Below, piece by piece: positions 8,681-17,911 of a stretch of DNA of 64,000 bases. The notes under the pieces were generated by a model. The model saw only the letters and a program-made list of their open reading frames with translations, did no database searches and was not told the origin of the DNA. Source of the stretch: Vreelandella andesensis (GTDB lineage: Bacteria; Pseudomonadota; Gammaproteobacteria; Pseudomonadales; Halomonadaceae); the NCBI RefSeq assembly GCF_003989795.1, contig NZ_RZHG01000007.1, positions 1-64,000 on the forward strand, given 5' to 3'. Each line of letters begins with the position of its first letter. The first letter of the stretch is position 1. A program made the position numbers and the translations under genes.

Positions 8681-9179
8681 ACGTAAACAGAAGCTGTTCG
8701 TTATTTTAGGGTTGGTTTCATTAACCGCGATAGCGGTGGGGCTGACGCTTTATGCGCTGCGTTCCAACATCAACTTATTTTTTAGCCCAGTGCAAATTGC
8801 TCAGGGCGATGCGCCCATGGAGCGTCAGATTCGGGCGGGTGGAATGGTTAAAGAGGGGTCAGTGTCTCGGGATCCCGAAAGTCTGGATGTTGAATTTACC
8901 GTGACCGACTACGTCGATGACGTGGAGGTCTATTACAGCGGGATTCTGCCGGATCTTTTCCGTGAAGGGCAGGGCGTCGTGGTGGTAGGTGAATTACAGG
9001 CAGATGGGCGCTTATATGCCGATAAGGTGTTAGCTCGCCACGATGAAAACTATATGCCGCCCGAGGTAGCGCAAGCGCTAGAAGAAGCAGGTTACTCCCC
9101 GGCAGATTTCCAGGCAAAAGCGGCTGAAGTGGGTAAGCGTTTGGAGCAAGAAGGCACCCCCCAAGCGAGCGAATATTAA
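8670..9179 (+). CDS. ccmE: Periplasmic haem chaperone CcmE
   Basis: Haem carrier anchored in the inner membrane by an N-terminal helix (about residues 8-29). It has an OB-fold beta barrel and the covalent haem-binding histidine in [13 protein letters not shown] near residue 127. The length is 169 residues. ATG 8670 is preferred over ATG 8661 because AAAGGG at 8653-8658 is at a workable distance only from the former. The C-terminal tail after the haem site is acidic and flexible, as is usual. It overlaps ccmD by 11 bp. Confidence 0.95.
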   Translation: MTPKRKQKLFVILGLVSLTAIAVGLTLYALRSNINLFFSPVQIAQGDAPMERQIRAGGMVKEGSVSRDPESLDVEFTVTDYVDDVEVYYSGILPDLFREGQGVVVVGELQADGRLYADKVLARHDENYMPPEVAQALEEAGYSPADFQAKAAEVGKRLEQEGTPQASEY

Positions 9180-9231
9180 TGTCTTATTGTGTCAGGCAGA
9201 CGGTGATGCCCACTGCTAATTCGGAGCGCTC

Positions 9232-11265
9232 ATGTTCATCAAAATGATTCCTGAAATAGGCCACTTTGCCCTAGTTATTGCCTTGTTGATGGCCGTCATT
9301 CAGGCGGTGATGCCGCTTGCAGGTGCGGCGACGCGCCGTCCACTGTGGATGGCGTATGGTCATCCGATGGCGACAGGGCAGTTTTTCTTTGTTGCTATTG
9401 CCTATGTGTGCCTAACGTCTAGTTACATGCTGGATGACTTCAGCGTGGCAAACGTCGCTAATAACTCAAACTCACTGCTGCCCTGGTACTACAAGTTTAG
9501 TGCCGTATGGGGAAACCATGAAGGGTCGGTATTGCTGTGGAGCTTGATGCTAGCAGGCTGGGGATATGCTGCTTCAGTGTTTTCCGGCGATTTACCCCGT
9601 GACATGGTGGCGCGCGTGCAAGGCATTATGGGGATGGTCTGCGTTGGCTTCCTGCTGTTTATCTTAATGACTTCCAACCCATTCGAGCGTCTGTTGCCCA
9701 ATATGCCTCAAGATGGGGCCGATCTTAATCCGTTGCTGCAGGATTTTGGGTTGGTTATTCATCCTCCTATGCTTTACATGGGGTATGTGGGTTTCTCTGT
9801 GGTATTTGCATTTGCGATTGCCGCGCTCCTGGGCGGGCGTTTAGACGCGGCTTGGACCCGTTGGGCGCGCCCCTGGACCAATGTGGCCTGGGCATTTCTT
9901 ACCGTAGGCATCGCGTTGGGAAGTTGGTGGGCTTACTACGAGCTTGGCTGGGGCGGTTGGTGGTTCTGGGATCCGGTTGAAAATGCCTCTTTGCTGCCCT
10001 GGTTAACAGGAACAGCACTTGTGCACTCCTTAGCGGTTACAGAAAAGCGCGGCTCGTTTAAAAGCTGGACGGTGCTGCTGGCGATTTCTACTTTCTCGCT
10101 GTCACTGATGGGTACGTTCCTGGTGCGCTCTGGCGTGCTGACCTCAGTGCACGCATTTGCTAACGATCCCTCCCGCGGCTTTTTTATTTTGATGTTGTTG
10201 GCAATTACTGTGACGTTGTCGCTGCTGATCTTTGCTCTGCGTGCACCCCGGGTGAGCCATAAAGTCGGGTTTAATTGGCTATCCCGTGACTCGTTGCTGT
10301 TGGTCAATAATATTATGCTGGTCATTATGACAGTCACCGTGCTGTTAGGAACGGTCTATCCACTCATTCTAGACTCTCTTGGCTTAGGCAAGATCAGTGT
10401 CGGGCCTCCGTATTTTAATGCGCTGTTTGTGCCGTTAACGGTACTCATGTGCATGTTTATGGGGCTGGGGCCTATCGCTCGCTGGAAAAGCATGAATGCC
10501 AGTGAGCTGTGGCGAAAACTATGGCTATCAGGCGCTGCCGCGCTAGTGCTGGGCGGGGTTATGCCGCTGCTATATGGCGGCGAATGGAATGTGTGGGTTT
10601 CCCTAGGGATTGTTTCGGCACTCTGGATCGTGCTGCCGATCGTGCGCGATCTATTTGATAAAACTCGCCATGCCAGCTCCTTTATGGCCGGGCTGCGTAG
10701 GCTGTCGTTAGCATATTGGGGCATGGTGCTTGGTCATGTGGGAATTGCGGTCACCATCGTTGGTGTGGCGGTTGTTTCCAATTACAACATCGAGCGCAAC
10801 GTGCGTATGTCGCCAGGCACTACTGTTGAAGTGGCAGGCTATCAGTTCACCATGACAGAGCTGACAAACCGCCGAGGCCCCAACTTCCTGGCAGACACGT
10901 CCATTATCCAGGTACAGCGTGGCGACGCCGGGCGCAGCTTTGTGATGCGCCCTGAAAAACGCCTCTATATTGCGACGGGCATGCCTATGACCCAAGTGGC
11001 GCTTCGCCCGGGGCTTTTCCGTGACCTTTATGTGGCCATGGGCGAAGACTTAGGCGATGGTAGCTACGCAATGCGCGTTCAATACAAACCGTTTGTACGC
11101 TGGCTATGGCTTGGTGGGTTGCTGATGGCCTTCGGTGGCATTCTGGCGATAGTCGATAAGCGATACCGCCGTGCTGTATCGCGCAAATCATCTGCTAAGG
11201 CAGCTTCTGCAACGCCTGGGGCTTCAACGTCTGGGTCTGCAACGTCTAAGGAAGCTACCGTATGA
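9232..11265 (+). CDS. ccmF: Cytochrome c haem lyase subunit CcmF
   Basis: Large polytopic membrane protein (677 residues) that, with CcmH and CcmI, attaches haem to apocytochrome c thiols. The tryptophan-rich haem-handling motif GWGGWWFWDPVENASLLPWL occurs around residues 235-255, and conserved His residues are present in VWGNHEGS, VIHPPMLYMGY and TALVHSLAV. The C-terminal third contains a periplasmic domain before the last helix and ends in an Ala/Ser/Thr-rich tail. It starts 52 bp after ccmE with a GGAGCG ribosome binding site. Its stop overlaps the ccmG start as ATGA. Confidence 0.97.
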   Translation: MFIKMIPEIGHFALVIALLMAVIQAVMPLAGAATRRPLWMAYGHPMATGQFFFVAIAYVCLTSSYMLDDFSVANVANNSNSLLPWYYKFSAVWGNHEGSVLLWSLMLAGWGYAASVFSGDLPRDMVARVQGIMGMVCVGFLLFILMTSNPFERLLPNMPQDGADLNPLLQDFGLVIHPPMLYMGYVGFSVVFAFAIAALLGGRLDAAWTRWARPWTNVAWAFLTVGIALGSWWAYYELGWGGWWFWDPVENASLLPWLTGTALVHSLAVTEKRGSFKSWTVLLAISTFSLSLMGTFLVRSGVLTSVHAFANDPSRGFFILMLLAITVTLSLLIFALRAPRVSHKVGFNWLSRDSLLLVNNIMLVIMTVTVLLGTVYPLILDSLGLGKISVGPPYFNALFVPLTVLMCMFMGLGPIARWKSMNASELWRKLWLSGAAALVLGGVMPLLYGGEWNVWVSLGIVSALWIVLPIVRDLFDKTRHASSFMAGLRRLSLAYWGMVLGHVGIAVTIVGVAVVSNYNIERNVRMSPGTTVEVAGYQFTMTELTNRRGPNFLADTSIIQVQRGDAGRSFVMRPEKRLYIATGMPMTQVALRPGLFRDLYVAMGEDLGDGSYAMRVQYKPFVRWLWLGGLLMAFGGILAIVDKRYRRAVSRKSSAKAASATPGASTSGSATSKEATV

Positions 11266-11789
11266 CACGTCGCCTGTTGCTTTTACTATTGCCTATTGGC
11301 TTCTTGGGGGTCGCGCTCTTTCTTTATCAAGGGCTTGGGCGTGACCCTTCGCACCGCGATTCTGCGTTAATGGCTAGGCAGTTTCCAGCGTTTGAGGCCA
11401 CAACACTGCGCGATGAAAATCGTCAAGTGGATCAAACATTGCTAACCGGCGACGTCACTCTGGTGAATGTATGGGGCGAGTGGTGCCCCGCCTGTAAGCA
11501 GGAAATGCCGCAGCTGCTAGAACTGGCTGACCAAGGAATTCGTATGGTCGGCATTAACTATCGAGATACTCGCGAAAAAGGACTGGAATTCTTGAGCGAG
11601 TTTGGTGATCCCTTCGATGTGAATGTCTTTGACCCAGAAGGTAGCCTTGGCTTTGATCTGGGGGTTTACGGTGCGCCGGAAACGTTCTTGGTCGATGCGA
11701 ACGGTGTCATTCGTTACCACCACAAAGGCTACGTGTCACCGGAAGATGTTCGTGAGCGCATTCTGCCGGAGGTGGAAAAATGGCGTTAA
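11262..11789 (+). CDS. ccmG: Thiol:disulfide interchange protein CcmG/DsbE
   Basis: Membrane-anchored periplasmic thioredoxin-like protein that keeps apocytochrome c or CcmH cysteines reduced, fed by DsbD/CcdA. It has an N-terminal signal anchor (about residues 4-22), a thioredoxin fold with active site WGEWCPACKQEMP near residues 72-84, and the cis-Pro region YGAPETFLVD. The length of 175 residues is typical. It overlaps both neighbours. Confidence 0.96.
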   Translation: MTRRLLLLLLPIGFLGVALFLYQGLGRDPSHRDSALMARQFPAFEATTLRDENRQVDQTLLTGDVTLVNVWGEWCPACKQEMPQLLELADQGIRMVGINYRDTREKGLEFLSEFGDPFDVNVFDPEGSLGFDLGVYGAPETFLVDANGVIRYHHKGYVSPEDVRERILPEVEKWR

Positions 11790-12250
11790 TACGCTTAATG
11801 CTGACTATCGCGCTGCTGGCATTGGCTAGCAGCGTGATGGCAGCTGGTATCGAGATACGTGAGTTTGACGATCCTGTTACGGAGCAGCGTTACCGCGACC
11901 TGACTGCTTCGATGCGCTGTCCTTTGTGTGAAAACCAAGCAATTGATGATTCTGATGCACCGATTTCTGGTGATATGCGTGAACGTGTTTATCAATTGCT
12001 CCAGGATGGTCAATCGGATATCGAGATTGTTAATCACATGGTGCAGCGGTTTGGAGAGTACATCCTTTACAACCCGCGTTTAGAAAACCGCACTTACCTG
12101 CTATGGGGATTGCCAATAGCGTTAGTGCTGCTTGGCGTGGTTGTCGTCGTGATGATGGTCCGCGCTCGGCGTAATGCCTCAGCGAAAGCGCTAAGCGCCG
12201 AAGAACGTGCCCGCCTGGATGCCCTGATTAACCGCGAGAGGTCTTCATGA
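11780..12250 (+). CDS. ccmH: Cytochrome c biogenesis protein CcmH (CcmL-type thiol subunit)
   Basis: Periplasmic, membrane-anchored thiol-oxidoreductase subunit of the haem lyase complex. It has a cleavable-looking signal peptide ending near MAAG and the conserved redox motif MRCPLCENQ (about residues 45-53), matching the LRCxxCQNQ family signature. A three-helix region follows, then one transmembrane helix at about 107-128. In E. coli CcmH is fused to the CcmI-like TPR part; here the two are separate genes overlapping by four bases, as in Pseudomonas and many halomonads. Confidence 0.95.
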   Translation: MALIRLMLTIALLALASSVMAAGIEIREFDDPVTEQRYRDLTASMRCPLCENQAIDDSDAPISGDMRERVYQLLQDGQSDIEIVNHMVQRFGEYILYNPRLENRTYLLWGLPIALVLLGVVVVVMMVRARRNASAKALSAEERARLDALINRERSS

Positions 12251-13494
12251 CACCGCTGTGGATTGCGATTGCTTTATTATTATTGCCCGCGCTTTGGTTA
12301 TTAGTAGCGCCGATGCGCGGTGCCCGCACGTTGCGCGACAAGCTAGATCACTTTGAAGCTAACGATACCGCTGATGAGCAAAACGTGGCAATTTTTAAGC
12401 GCCGTTTGGCCTCGTTAGAAGCTGCCCACGAACGTGGCGATATGGATGAGGAGCGGTTTAAAGAAGACTGCCTGGAGCTTGAGCGCAGCTTATTAGAAGA
12501 CACGGCTACCCGCACTAAGCGCCCTTTAAGAGCGGCGACGGCAGGCAGGCTGGCTGTTCCCTTGGTCATGGTGGCTGTGGTGGGGGCGAGTACGTTTTGG
12601 TATCAGCAAAACGGCGCAGAAGGCGATTTAACGCTTTACGCTATTCAGCAAGAAGTGCAAAGCGACCCTGATGGCTCACTGGCTATGTATCTAGAGCGCA
12701 TGGAAGCAGAAGCCGCGCGTCAGCCGAATAACCCAAATGTATGGAGTTCACTGTTTCCGCTTTATCGTGAAACCGGTCAGGCAGACAAGGCCGCTGATGC
12801 ATTAGAGCGATTGATTGCCATTGAGGGGCGAGTCCCTCCGCTGCTTGCCCAGCTTGCCCAACTACGTTTTTTTATGGCGGAACGTGAGTTGACTCCCGAG
12901 GTACAGTCGTTAGTGGACGAGACACTCGCGCAAGATCCGCGACAGCCCACGGTGCTAGGCTTGCTTGGTATTCATGCGTTTGATAATGGTGACTATGAAA
13001 CGGCAATAGACCGCTGGCGTCGCGCTGTCGCAAATATCGAAGATCCCGATACGGCATCTTCTTTGCGTGAAGGTATTCGCGTTGCTCAAGAGCGTTTAGG
13101 GATATCGCCGGAAACAGCGGCGGTTGAAGCTGCCCAACGTCAGGGCGTGCGTGTGAACGTATCGTTAGACAAAGCGCTATTAGATAACGTAAGTGGCGAT
13201 GCGAGCGTGTTTATTACTGCACGAGACATCGAGGGCGAATTGCCACCGCTCGCTGTTATTCGTGCTCAGGTGTCAGAACTTCCTATGACCGTAGTATTGG
13301 ATGACACCGCTGCGATGTCACCCCAGGCGCAAATCTCTCAGGTGCGTGAAGCACGCTTAGTCGTTCGTGTTTCTCAGTCTGGCCAGGCAACCCCTCAGCC
13401 TGGTGATCTCTTTGGTGATCTGGAGAGCGTAAACGTTGGGCCTATTAGTGAAGATGAGACGGCAAATGTTGTTATTGATCGCGTTTTTGAATAA
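12247..13494 (+). CDS. ccmI: Cytochrome c biogenesis protein CcmI (TPR apocytochrome chaperone)
   Basis: 415 residues. There are two N-terminal membrane helices (first at about 3-20, second at about 98-116) separated by a charged leucine-zipper-like loop. A periplasmic TPR-containing region (about 130-280) is thought to bind the apocytochrome c C-terminus. A beta-rich C-terminal domain follows. It is the last gene of ccmABCDEFGHI. No terminator is visible in the 33 bp before smc, so read-through into smc is possible. Confidence 0.93.
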   Translation: MTPLWIAIALLLLPALWLLVAPMRGARTLRDKLDHFEANDTADEQNVAIFKRRLASLEAAHERGDMDEERFKEDCLELERSLLEDTATRTKRPLRAATAGRLAVPLVMVAVVGASTFWYQQNGAEGDLTLYAIQQEVQSDPDGSLAMYLERMEAEAARQPNNPNVWSSLFPLYRETGQADKAADALERLIAIEGRVPPLLAQLAQLRFFMAERELTPEVQSLVDETLAQDPRQPTVLGLLGIHAFDNGDYETAIDRWRRAVANIEDPDTASSLREGIRVAQERLGISPETAAVEAAQRQGVRVNVSLDKALLDNVSGDASVFITARDIEGELPPLAVIRAQVSELPMTVVLDDTAAMSPQAQISQVREARLVVRVSQSGQATPQPGDLFGDLESVNVGPISEDETANVVIDRVFE

Positions 13495-13527
13495 CGTCCA
13501 AGCAAACAATCGCTGCTAAGGGTCGCA

Positions 13528-16500
13528 ATGCGCTTAACCTCTATTCGTCTTGTTGGGTTCAAGTCCTTTGTTGATCCAGTAACGGTGCCCTTCGATGGCA
13601 ATATGACGGCCATCGTTGGGCCAAATGGCTGTGGCAAGTCCAATATCATCGACGCGGTACGCTGGGTAATGGGAGAATCCTCAGCTAAAACTCTGCGTGG
13701 TGAGTCGATGGCTGATGTTATCTTTAACGGCTCCACCGGGCGTAAGCCGATCAGTCAAGCTTCTATCGAGCTGAAGTTCGATAACCGCGATGGCGGCATG
13801 GGCGGGGTTTACGCTCAGTACTCAGAAATTGCGGTAAAACGTTTAGTCACCCGCGACGGCCAATCCAATTACTTCTTTAACGGTCAAAAGTGCCGTCGGC
13901 GGGATATCGCCGATCTATTCATGGGCACCGGTTTAGGCCCACGTTCTTATGCCATTATCGGCCAGGGGATGATTTCACGGCTAATTGAAGCGCGTCCCGA
14001 TGACCTGCGTGCCACGCTTGAAGAGGCCGCCGGTATTTCAAAATACAAGGAACGCCGCCGGGAAACCGAAAATCGCATGCGCCGCACCCAGGAGAACTTG
14101 GAGCGACTGGATGATATTCGTGAAGAATTGGACAAACAGCTCGAACGTCTCAAGCGTCAGGCAGAAGCAGCCAAACGCTATCAAGAGTTAAAGCAGCAGG
14201 AGTACCGGTTAAAAGGTGAGCTGGCGTTAGTGCGCGGGCGTGCATTGCGCGCTGAGCAATCTCATCAAGAGAGCCGAGTGCGCGAACTGGAAATAGCGGT
14301 TGAGAAAGATGTCTTTGGTGTCCGTCAGTGTGAAACGCGGCTAGAACAAGCACGCGAACAGCACGATGAATTGGCTGACATACTGGATCGCCACCAGCAG
14401 CAGTTTTTTGAAACCACCACTCGTATTGCCCGCCTGGAGCAAGATCAAGCGCACCGACGCAGTCGTGAGGCTCAGTTAGCAAGCGACATCGCAACGACGC
14501 ACCGCGACCTTGACGAACAGCGCCAAGTCAGCGAAGGCGACCAGGAACGTCTTGCCGCCATAGAGACTCGTTTAGAGGATTTGCTTCCCGAGCATGAAGC
14601 TCTTGAAGAGCAGCTAGAGACACTTGAGCAAACGTTAGCTGATGCAACTCCCACTCTGGAAGCTGCAGAACAGCAGTGGGAAAATGCAGAAAACCACTGG
14701 CGCGATGCCAGTCGGGAAGCGGACCGATGCCAAGACCAGTTACGCGACTTAGAGCAACGCATCGCGCGCCTACAGGCCGAGAACCAGCGCCGCCGCCAGC
14801 AGCGTGGCGAACTCGCGGATGTTACTGAACTACGCAGCGAACACGCTGAATGTCAGGCCCAGCGGGAAGAGGCTGAGCAGCGGACTGAAGCCATCCAAGC
14901 CGAACGTGACCAGTGGCAGCAGCGCTACAGCGATGCCAAAAATGCGTATCAGCAGGCCACCCAGGCTCGCGATCAACAGCGTGCTGAATTCAGTCAACAT
15001 CAAGGCGAACTCGCATCATTAAAGGCATTGATAAATGCCGCTCTGGCAGATCACGACCCTAATGTAAGCAACGCATTAGCTGCTCACGGTTTAGCCGATG
15101 CACCTCGCCTCGGTGAAGCGATTAGTGTGGCTTCTGGCTGGGAGCGGGTAATTTCCTGGCTGCTTGCGCCGTGGTTAAACGCCCGGTTAGTGACCGCGAA
15201 CCAGCTAACCGCGCTGCCTAACGCCCTTGCCACTGATTGGTGCTTAATTGATCAAACCGAGCCGCCAACGTCATCAGCACAGCGCTTGAATTCGCTGGTG
15301 TCAGGAGCTGGCGCGTTAGCAGAATGGTTATCACGGATTCACTATGCCGAAACGAACGACGAGGCTGAGGCGCTGTTAGCTCACTTAGCGCCAGGAGAAA
15401 GCATTGTCAGCCGAGAAGGCGTATGGCGTGGGCATGGCTGGCTGCATCAGCAGGCCAACGGTGAAGGCGTCGATGCACTGCTGGTAACACGCCGTCGGTT
15501 TGATGAATTAAACGCCCGTCTCGCCCAAGATGAAGGTGCGTTAGCGTTAATGGATGAGCAGTGTGAAGCCGCAAGCGAAGCCATTGAAGCGCTTGAGCAA
15601 ACGCGTGAGCAACAGGCCGAACAAGAGCGAGCCCATGCCGTCGCGCTACAGCAACTTGCCGTGAAAGAGCAGCGGCTGGCTCAACGCCTAGAGCATTTAG
15701 AGAGCCGCGCTACTGAGCTGGATGCTGAACTTTCCCAGTTACAAGAAGATGAAGTGGAGTTAGCGCTCACGTTAGAAGAGCAGCGTGCTCGGTGGCATGC
15801 CGCGATGGAGCAACTAGAAGCCGCAGCCGAAGCCCGTGAAACCAGTGCTGAGCATCGCAACCGACAGCGTGAGCAGCGCGGCCAATTGAATCAACAGCAT
15901 GCACCAATGAAGGCGCGTCAGCAGGCGCTGGCATTAGAACGTGAGCGATTAAATGCTGAGCGGGATAGCCTACATGCCCAGCAACGTCGTAGCAGCGACA
16001 CCGAAGAGCGTCTTTCGCTGCGTATTGCTGAGTTAGAAGAGTCACGGGAAATGCTGATAGAGCCAGATGAATTGGCCGCTGAAGAGTTAGAAACGTTGCT
16101 GCTCCAGCGTGAACAGCAGGAGCGTCGACTCAATGATACCCGTCAGCAGGCCCAGGCCTTAGCTGAACAGCTACGCAACGACGAGCTGGCTCGCCAGCAG
16201 CATGAACGTAATTTGGAACAAAGCCGTGAACAATTACAGCAGCGCCGGATGGATGTCCAAGCGCTGGCGCTGAAAGCGGCTACCCAAGATGAGCAATTAG
16301 CAGAACTGGGCCATGACCCTGATGCTCTGGCTGAGCACTTGCCTAGCGATGCCGGTGAAGTTGCGTGGCAAGAACGATTGGAAAATACGTCAGATAAGAT
16401 TCGTCGTTTAGGCGCTATCAACCTGGCAGCGATTGAAGAGTACGATCAGCAGGCCGAACGGCGTAATTACCTGGAAGCGCAGCACGCTGAGCTTACGGAA

Positions 16501-17019
16501 GCATTGGAAACCCTAGAACGCGCGATTAAACGAATCGATCAGGAAACCCGCGTCCGTTTTCGGGAAACATTTGATCAAGTGAATACCGGGCTACAGACGT
16601 TATTTCCACGGGTTTTCGGCGGGGGCGCGGCCTGGTTAACGCTTACCGGGGATGATTTGCTGGAAACCGGTGTGGCAATTATGGCGCGACCGCCAGGTAA
16701 GAAAAACAGCACCATTCACTTGCTGTCGGGTGGCGAAAAAGCGTTAACTGCACTTTCTTTAGTTTTTGCGATTTTTCAGTTGAACCCTGCGCCTTTCTGC
16801 ATGCTGGACGAGGTAGATGCCCCGCTGGATGATGCCAACGTAGGGCGCTATGCCAAGCTTGTTAAAGAAATGTCGGAAAGCGTTCAGTTCATCTATATCA
16901 CGCACAACAAAATCGCTATGGAAGCCGCCGAGCGTTTGATGGGTGTCACCATGCAGGAGCCGGGTGTGTCGAGGCTGGTATCAGTGGGTATAGATGAGGC
17001 TGCAGCGCTAGTTGATTAA
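13528..17019 (+). CDS. smc: Chromosome segregation ATPase SMC
   Basis: 1163-residue SMC protein with the complete five-part layout. The N-terminal head has Walker A GPNGCGKSN (31-39). Two long Gln/Glu/Arg-rich coiled coils (about 165-490 and 660-1000) flank a hinge domain near 500-650. The C-terminal head has the LLSGGEKALTALS signature (about 1065) and Walker B FCMLDEVDAPLDD (about 1090). It organises and segregates the chromosome with ScpA and ScpB, which are not in this window. True SMC rather than MukB occurs in halomonads and pseudomonads. The smc-zipA-ligA order matches that seen in those groups. Confidence 0.97.
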   Translation: MRLTSIRLVGFKSFVDPVTVPFDGNMTAIVGPNGCGKSNIIDAVRWVMGESSAKTLRGESMADVIFNGSTGRKPISQASIELKFDNRDGGMGGVYAQYSEIAVKRLVTRDGQSNYFFNGQKCRRRDIADLFMGTGLGPRSYAIIGQGMISRLIEARPDDLRATLEEAAGISKYKERRRETENRMRRTQENLERLDDIREELDKQLERLKRQAEAAKRYQELKQQEYRLKGELALVRGRALRAEQSHQESRVRELEIAVEKDVFGVRQCETRLEQAREQHDELADILDRHQQQFFETTTRIARLEQDQAHRRSREAQLASDIATTHRDLDEQRQVSEGDQERLAAIETRLEDLLPEHEALEEQLETLEQTLADATPTLEAAEQQWENAENHWRDASREADRCQDQLRDLEQRIARLQAENQRRRQQRGELADVTELRSEHAECQAQREEAEQRTEAIQAERDQWQQRYSDAKNAYQQATQARDQQRAEFSQHQGELASLKALINAALADHDPNVSNALAAHGLADAPRLGEAISVASGWERVISWLLAPWLNARLVTANQLTALPNALATDWCLIDQTEPPTSSAQRLNSLVSGAGALAEWLSRIHYAETNDEAEALLAHLAPGESIVSREGVWRGHGWLHQQANGEGVDALLVTRRRFDELNARLAQDEGALALMDEQCEAASEAIEALEQTREQQAEQERAHAVALQQLAVKEQRLAQRLEHLESRATELDAELSQLQEDEVELALTLEEQRARWHAAMEQLEAAAEARETSAEHRNRQREQRGQLNQQHAPMKARQQALALERERLNAERDSLHAQQRRSSDTEERLSLRIAELEESREMLIEPDELAAEELETLLLQREQQERRLNDTRQQAQALAEQLRNDELARQQHERNLEQSREQLQQRRMDVQALALKAATQDEQLAELGHDPDALAEHLPSDAGEVAWQERLENTSDKIRRLGAINLAAIEEYDQQAERRNYLEAQHAELTEALETLERAIKRIDQETRVRFRETFDQVNTGLQTLFPRVFGGGAAWLTLTGDDLLETGVAIMARPPGKKNSTIHLLSGGEKALTALSLVFAIFQLNPAPFCMLDEVDAPLDDANVGRYAKLVKEMSESVQFIYITHNKIAMEAAERLMGVTMQEPGVSRLVSVGIDEAAALVD

Positions 17020-17890
17020 GGGTTTTATCAATAAAAGCTGTGCGTCCAATTGCAACGAATTAAACGAATCCCTTCCTTAAATGTCTCGGGAAATGTGAAG
17101 AAATAGCTGTTGAGCGAGCTTGTTTTCGGTTGTTTGTTGAATAGATAATGAGAGCTCCTGCTTTATAGTCGACGTTGACTAGCTATCCCAGACTACGTTC
17201 ATTAGTTGTCATTTACAGCGGCTCTTATTTTTATTTTAATTATAAAATTATATATTTATCAGTAATTTATTTTTATAACTTTTTTGTTTTTCAGGGGTCT
17301 TCATGTCGCTGGCGACGCCGCCAAGTAAAGTGCTCTCTGTAACTCAGCATGCATATTTATCTAAAGCAGATAAAGCCGAAATGTGAACTTTTATTATCTT
17401 CATTCGGTGTCAGTTAAGGGTTTAAAACATATGTGCTATGATTTCATTAGCTATAAAGTACGTTCTTCACGGAGGCGTTTTTCTAAGGAGCATTTTTAAT
17501 AACTTCTTTGACAACCGTTCCTGAGAACGGCCGTCGATAGGGTAGTCTTTGCAGATCAGTCTTTGTAAGACAGTGGCGTTTCGTTATACGCGTTCGGATG
17601 TGGGCTCATTTTATTAAGGTGTGAAAAGCGAGCAAGGAAACGAAAATCTCCCTTGGTGACAGCGAACAATTGATGTGATGATGAGCCCTATCGGTATATA
17701 TTAGCGCTAAAACGGCACTTTTTTGGGTAGATACAGTCGAATATTTTGTTCGAAATCATCTGTTACGATGTTGAAGCGTGAAAAACTTCAAAAAGTGGCC
17801 CTTTTCGTAGCAACCGCGCTATGCTTGGTGACAATTAGCTAACATCGGATATGTTACTTCACAAGGCATAGTGCCTTTGCAACCGGTATA
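17020..17890. other. 870-bp gap between smc and zipA without a convincing gene
   Basis: No ORF of useful length exists on either strand. The stretch 17221-17290 is very AT-rich and looks like a promoter UP region. A possible promoter lies at 17414-17442 (TTAAGG, 17-bp spacer, TATGAT). Short perfect hairpins occur at 17515-17530 (CCGTTC-CTGA-GAACGG) and around 17558-17571 (GTCTT...AAGAC), and TTGAAG...CTTCAA pair at 17771-17791. It must hold the zipA promoter and could encode a small RNA, but nothing in it was recognised. Confidence 0.6.
17303..17386 (+). CDS. Possible 27-residue small ORF in the smc-zipA gap
   Basis: ATG 17303 follows an AT-rich tract and a CAGGGG ribosome-binding-like sequence at 17292-17297. 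It encodes a short hydrophilic peptide starting MSLATPPSKV and ending before TGA at 17384. Similarity to any family was not recognised. The evidence is limited to start context and position, so it may be fortuitous. Confidence 0.2.
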   Translation: MSLATPPSKVLSVTQHAYLSKADKAEM

Positions 17891-17911
17891 TTGACCCATG
17901 GAATGCTCGAC

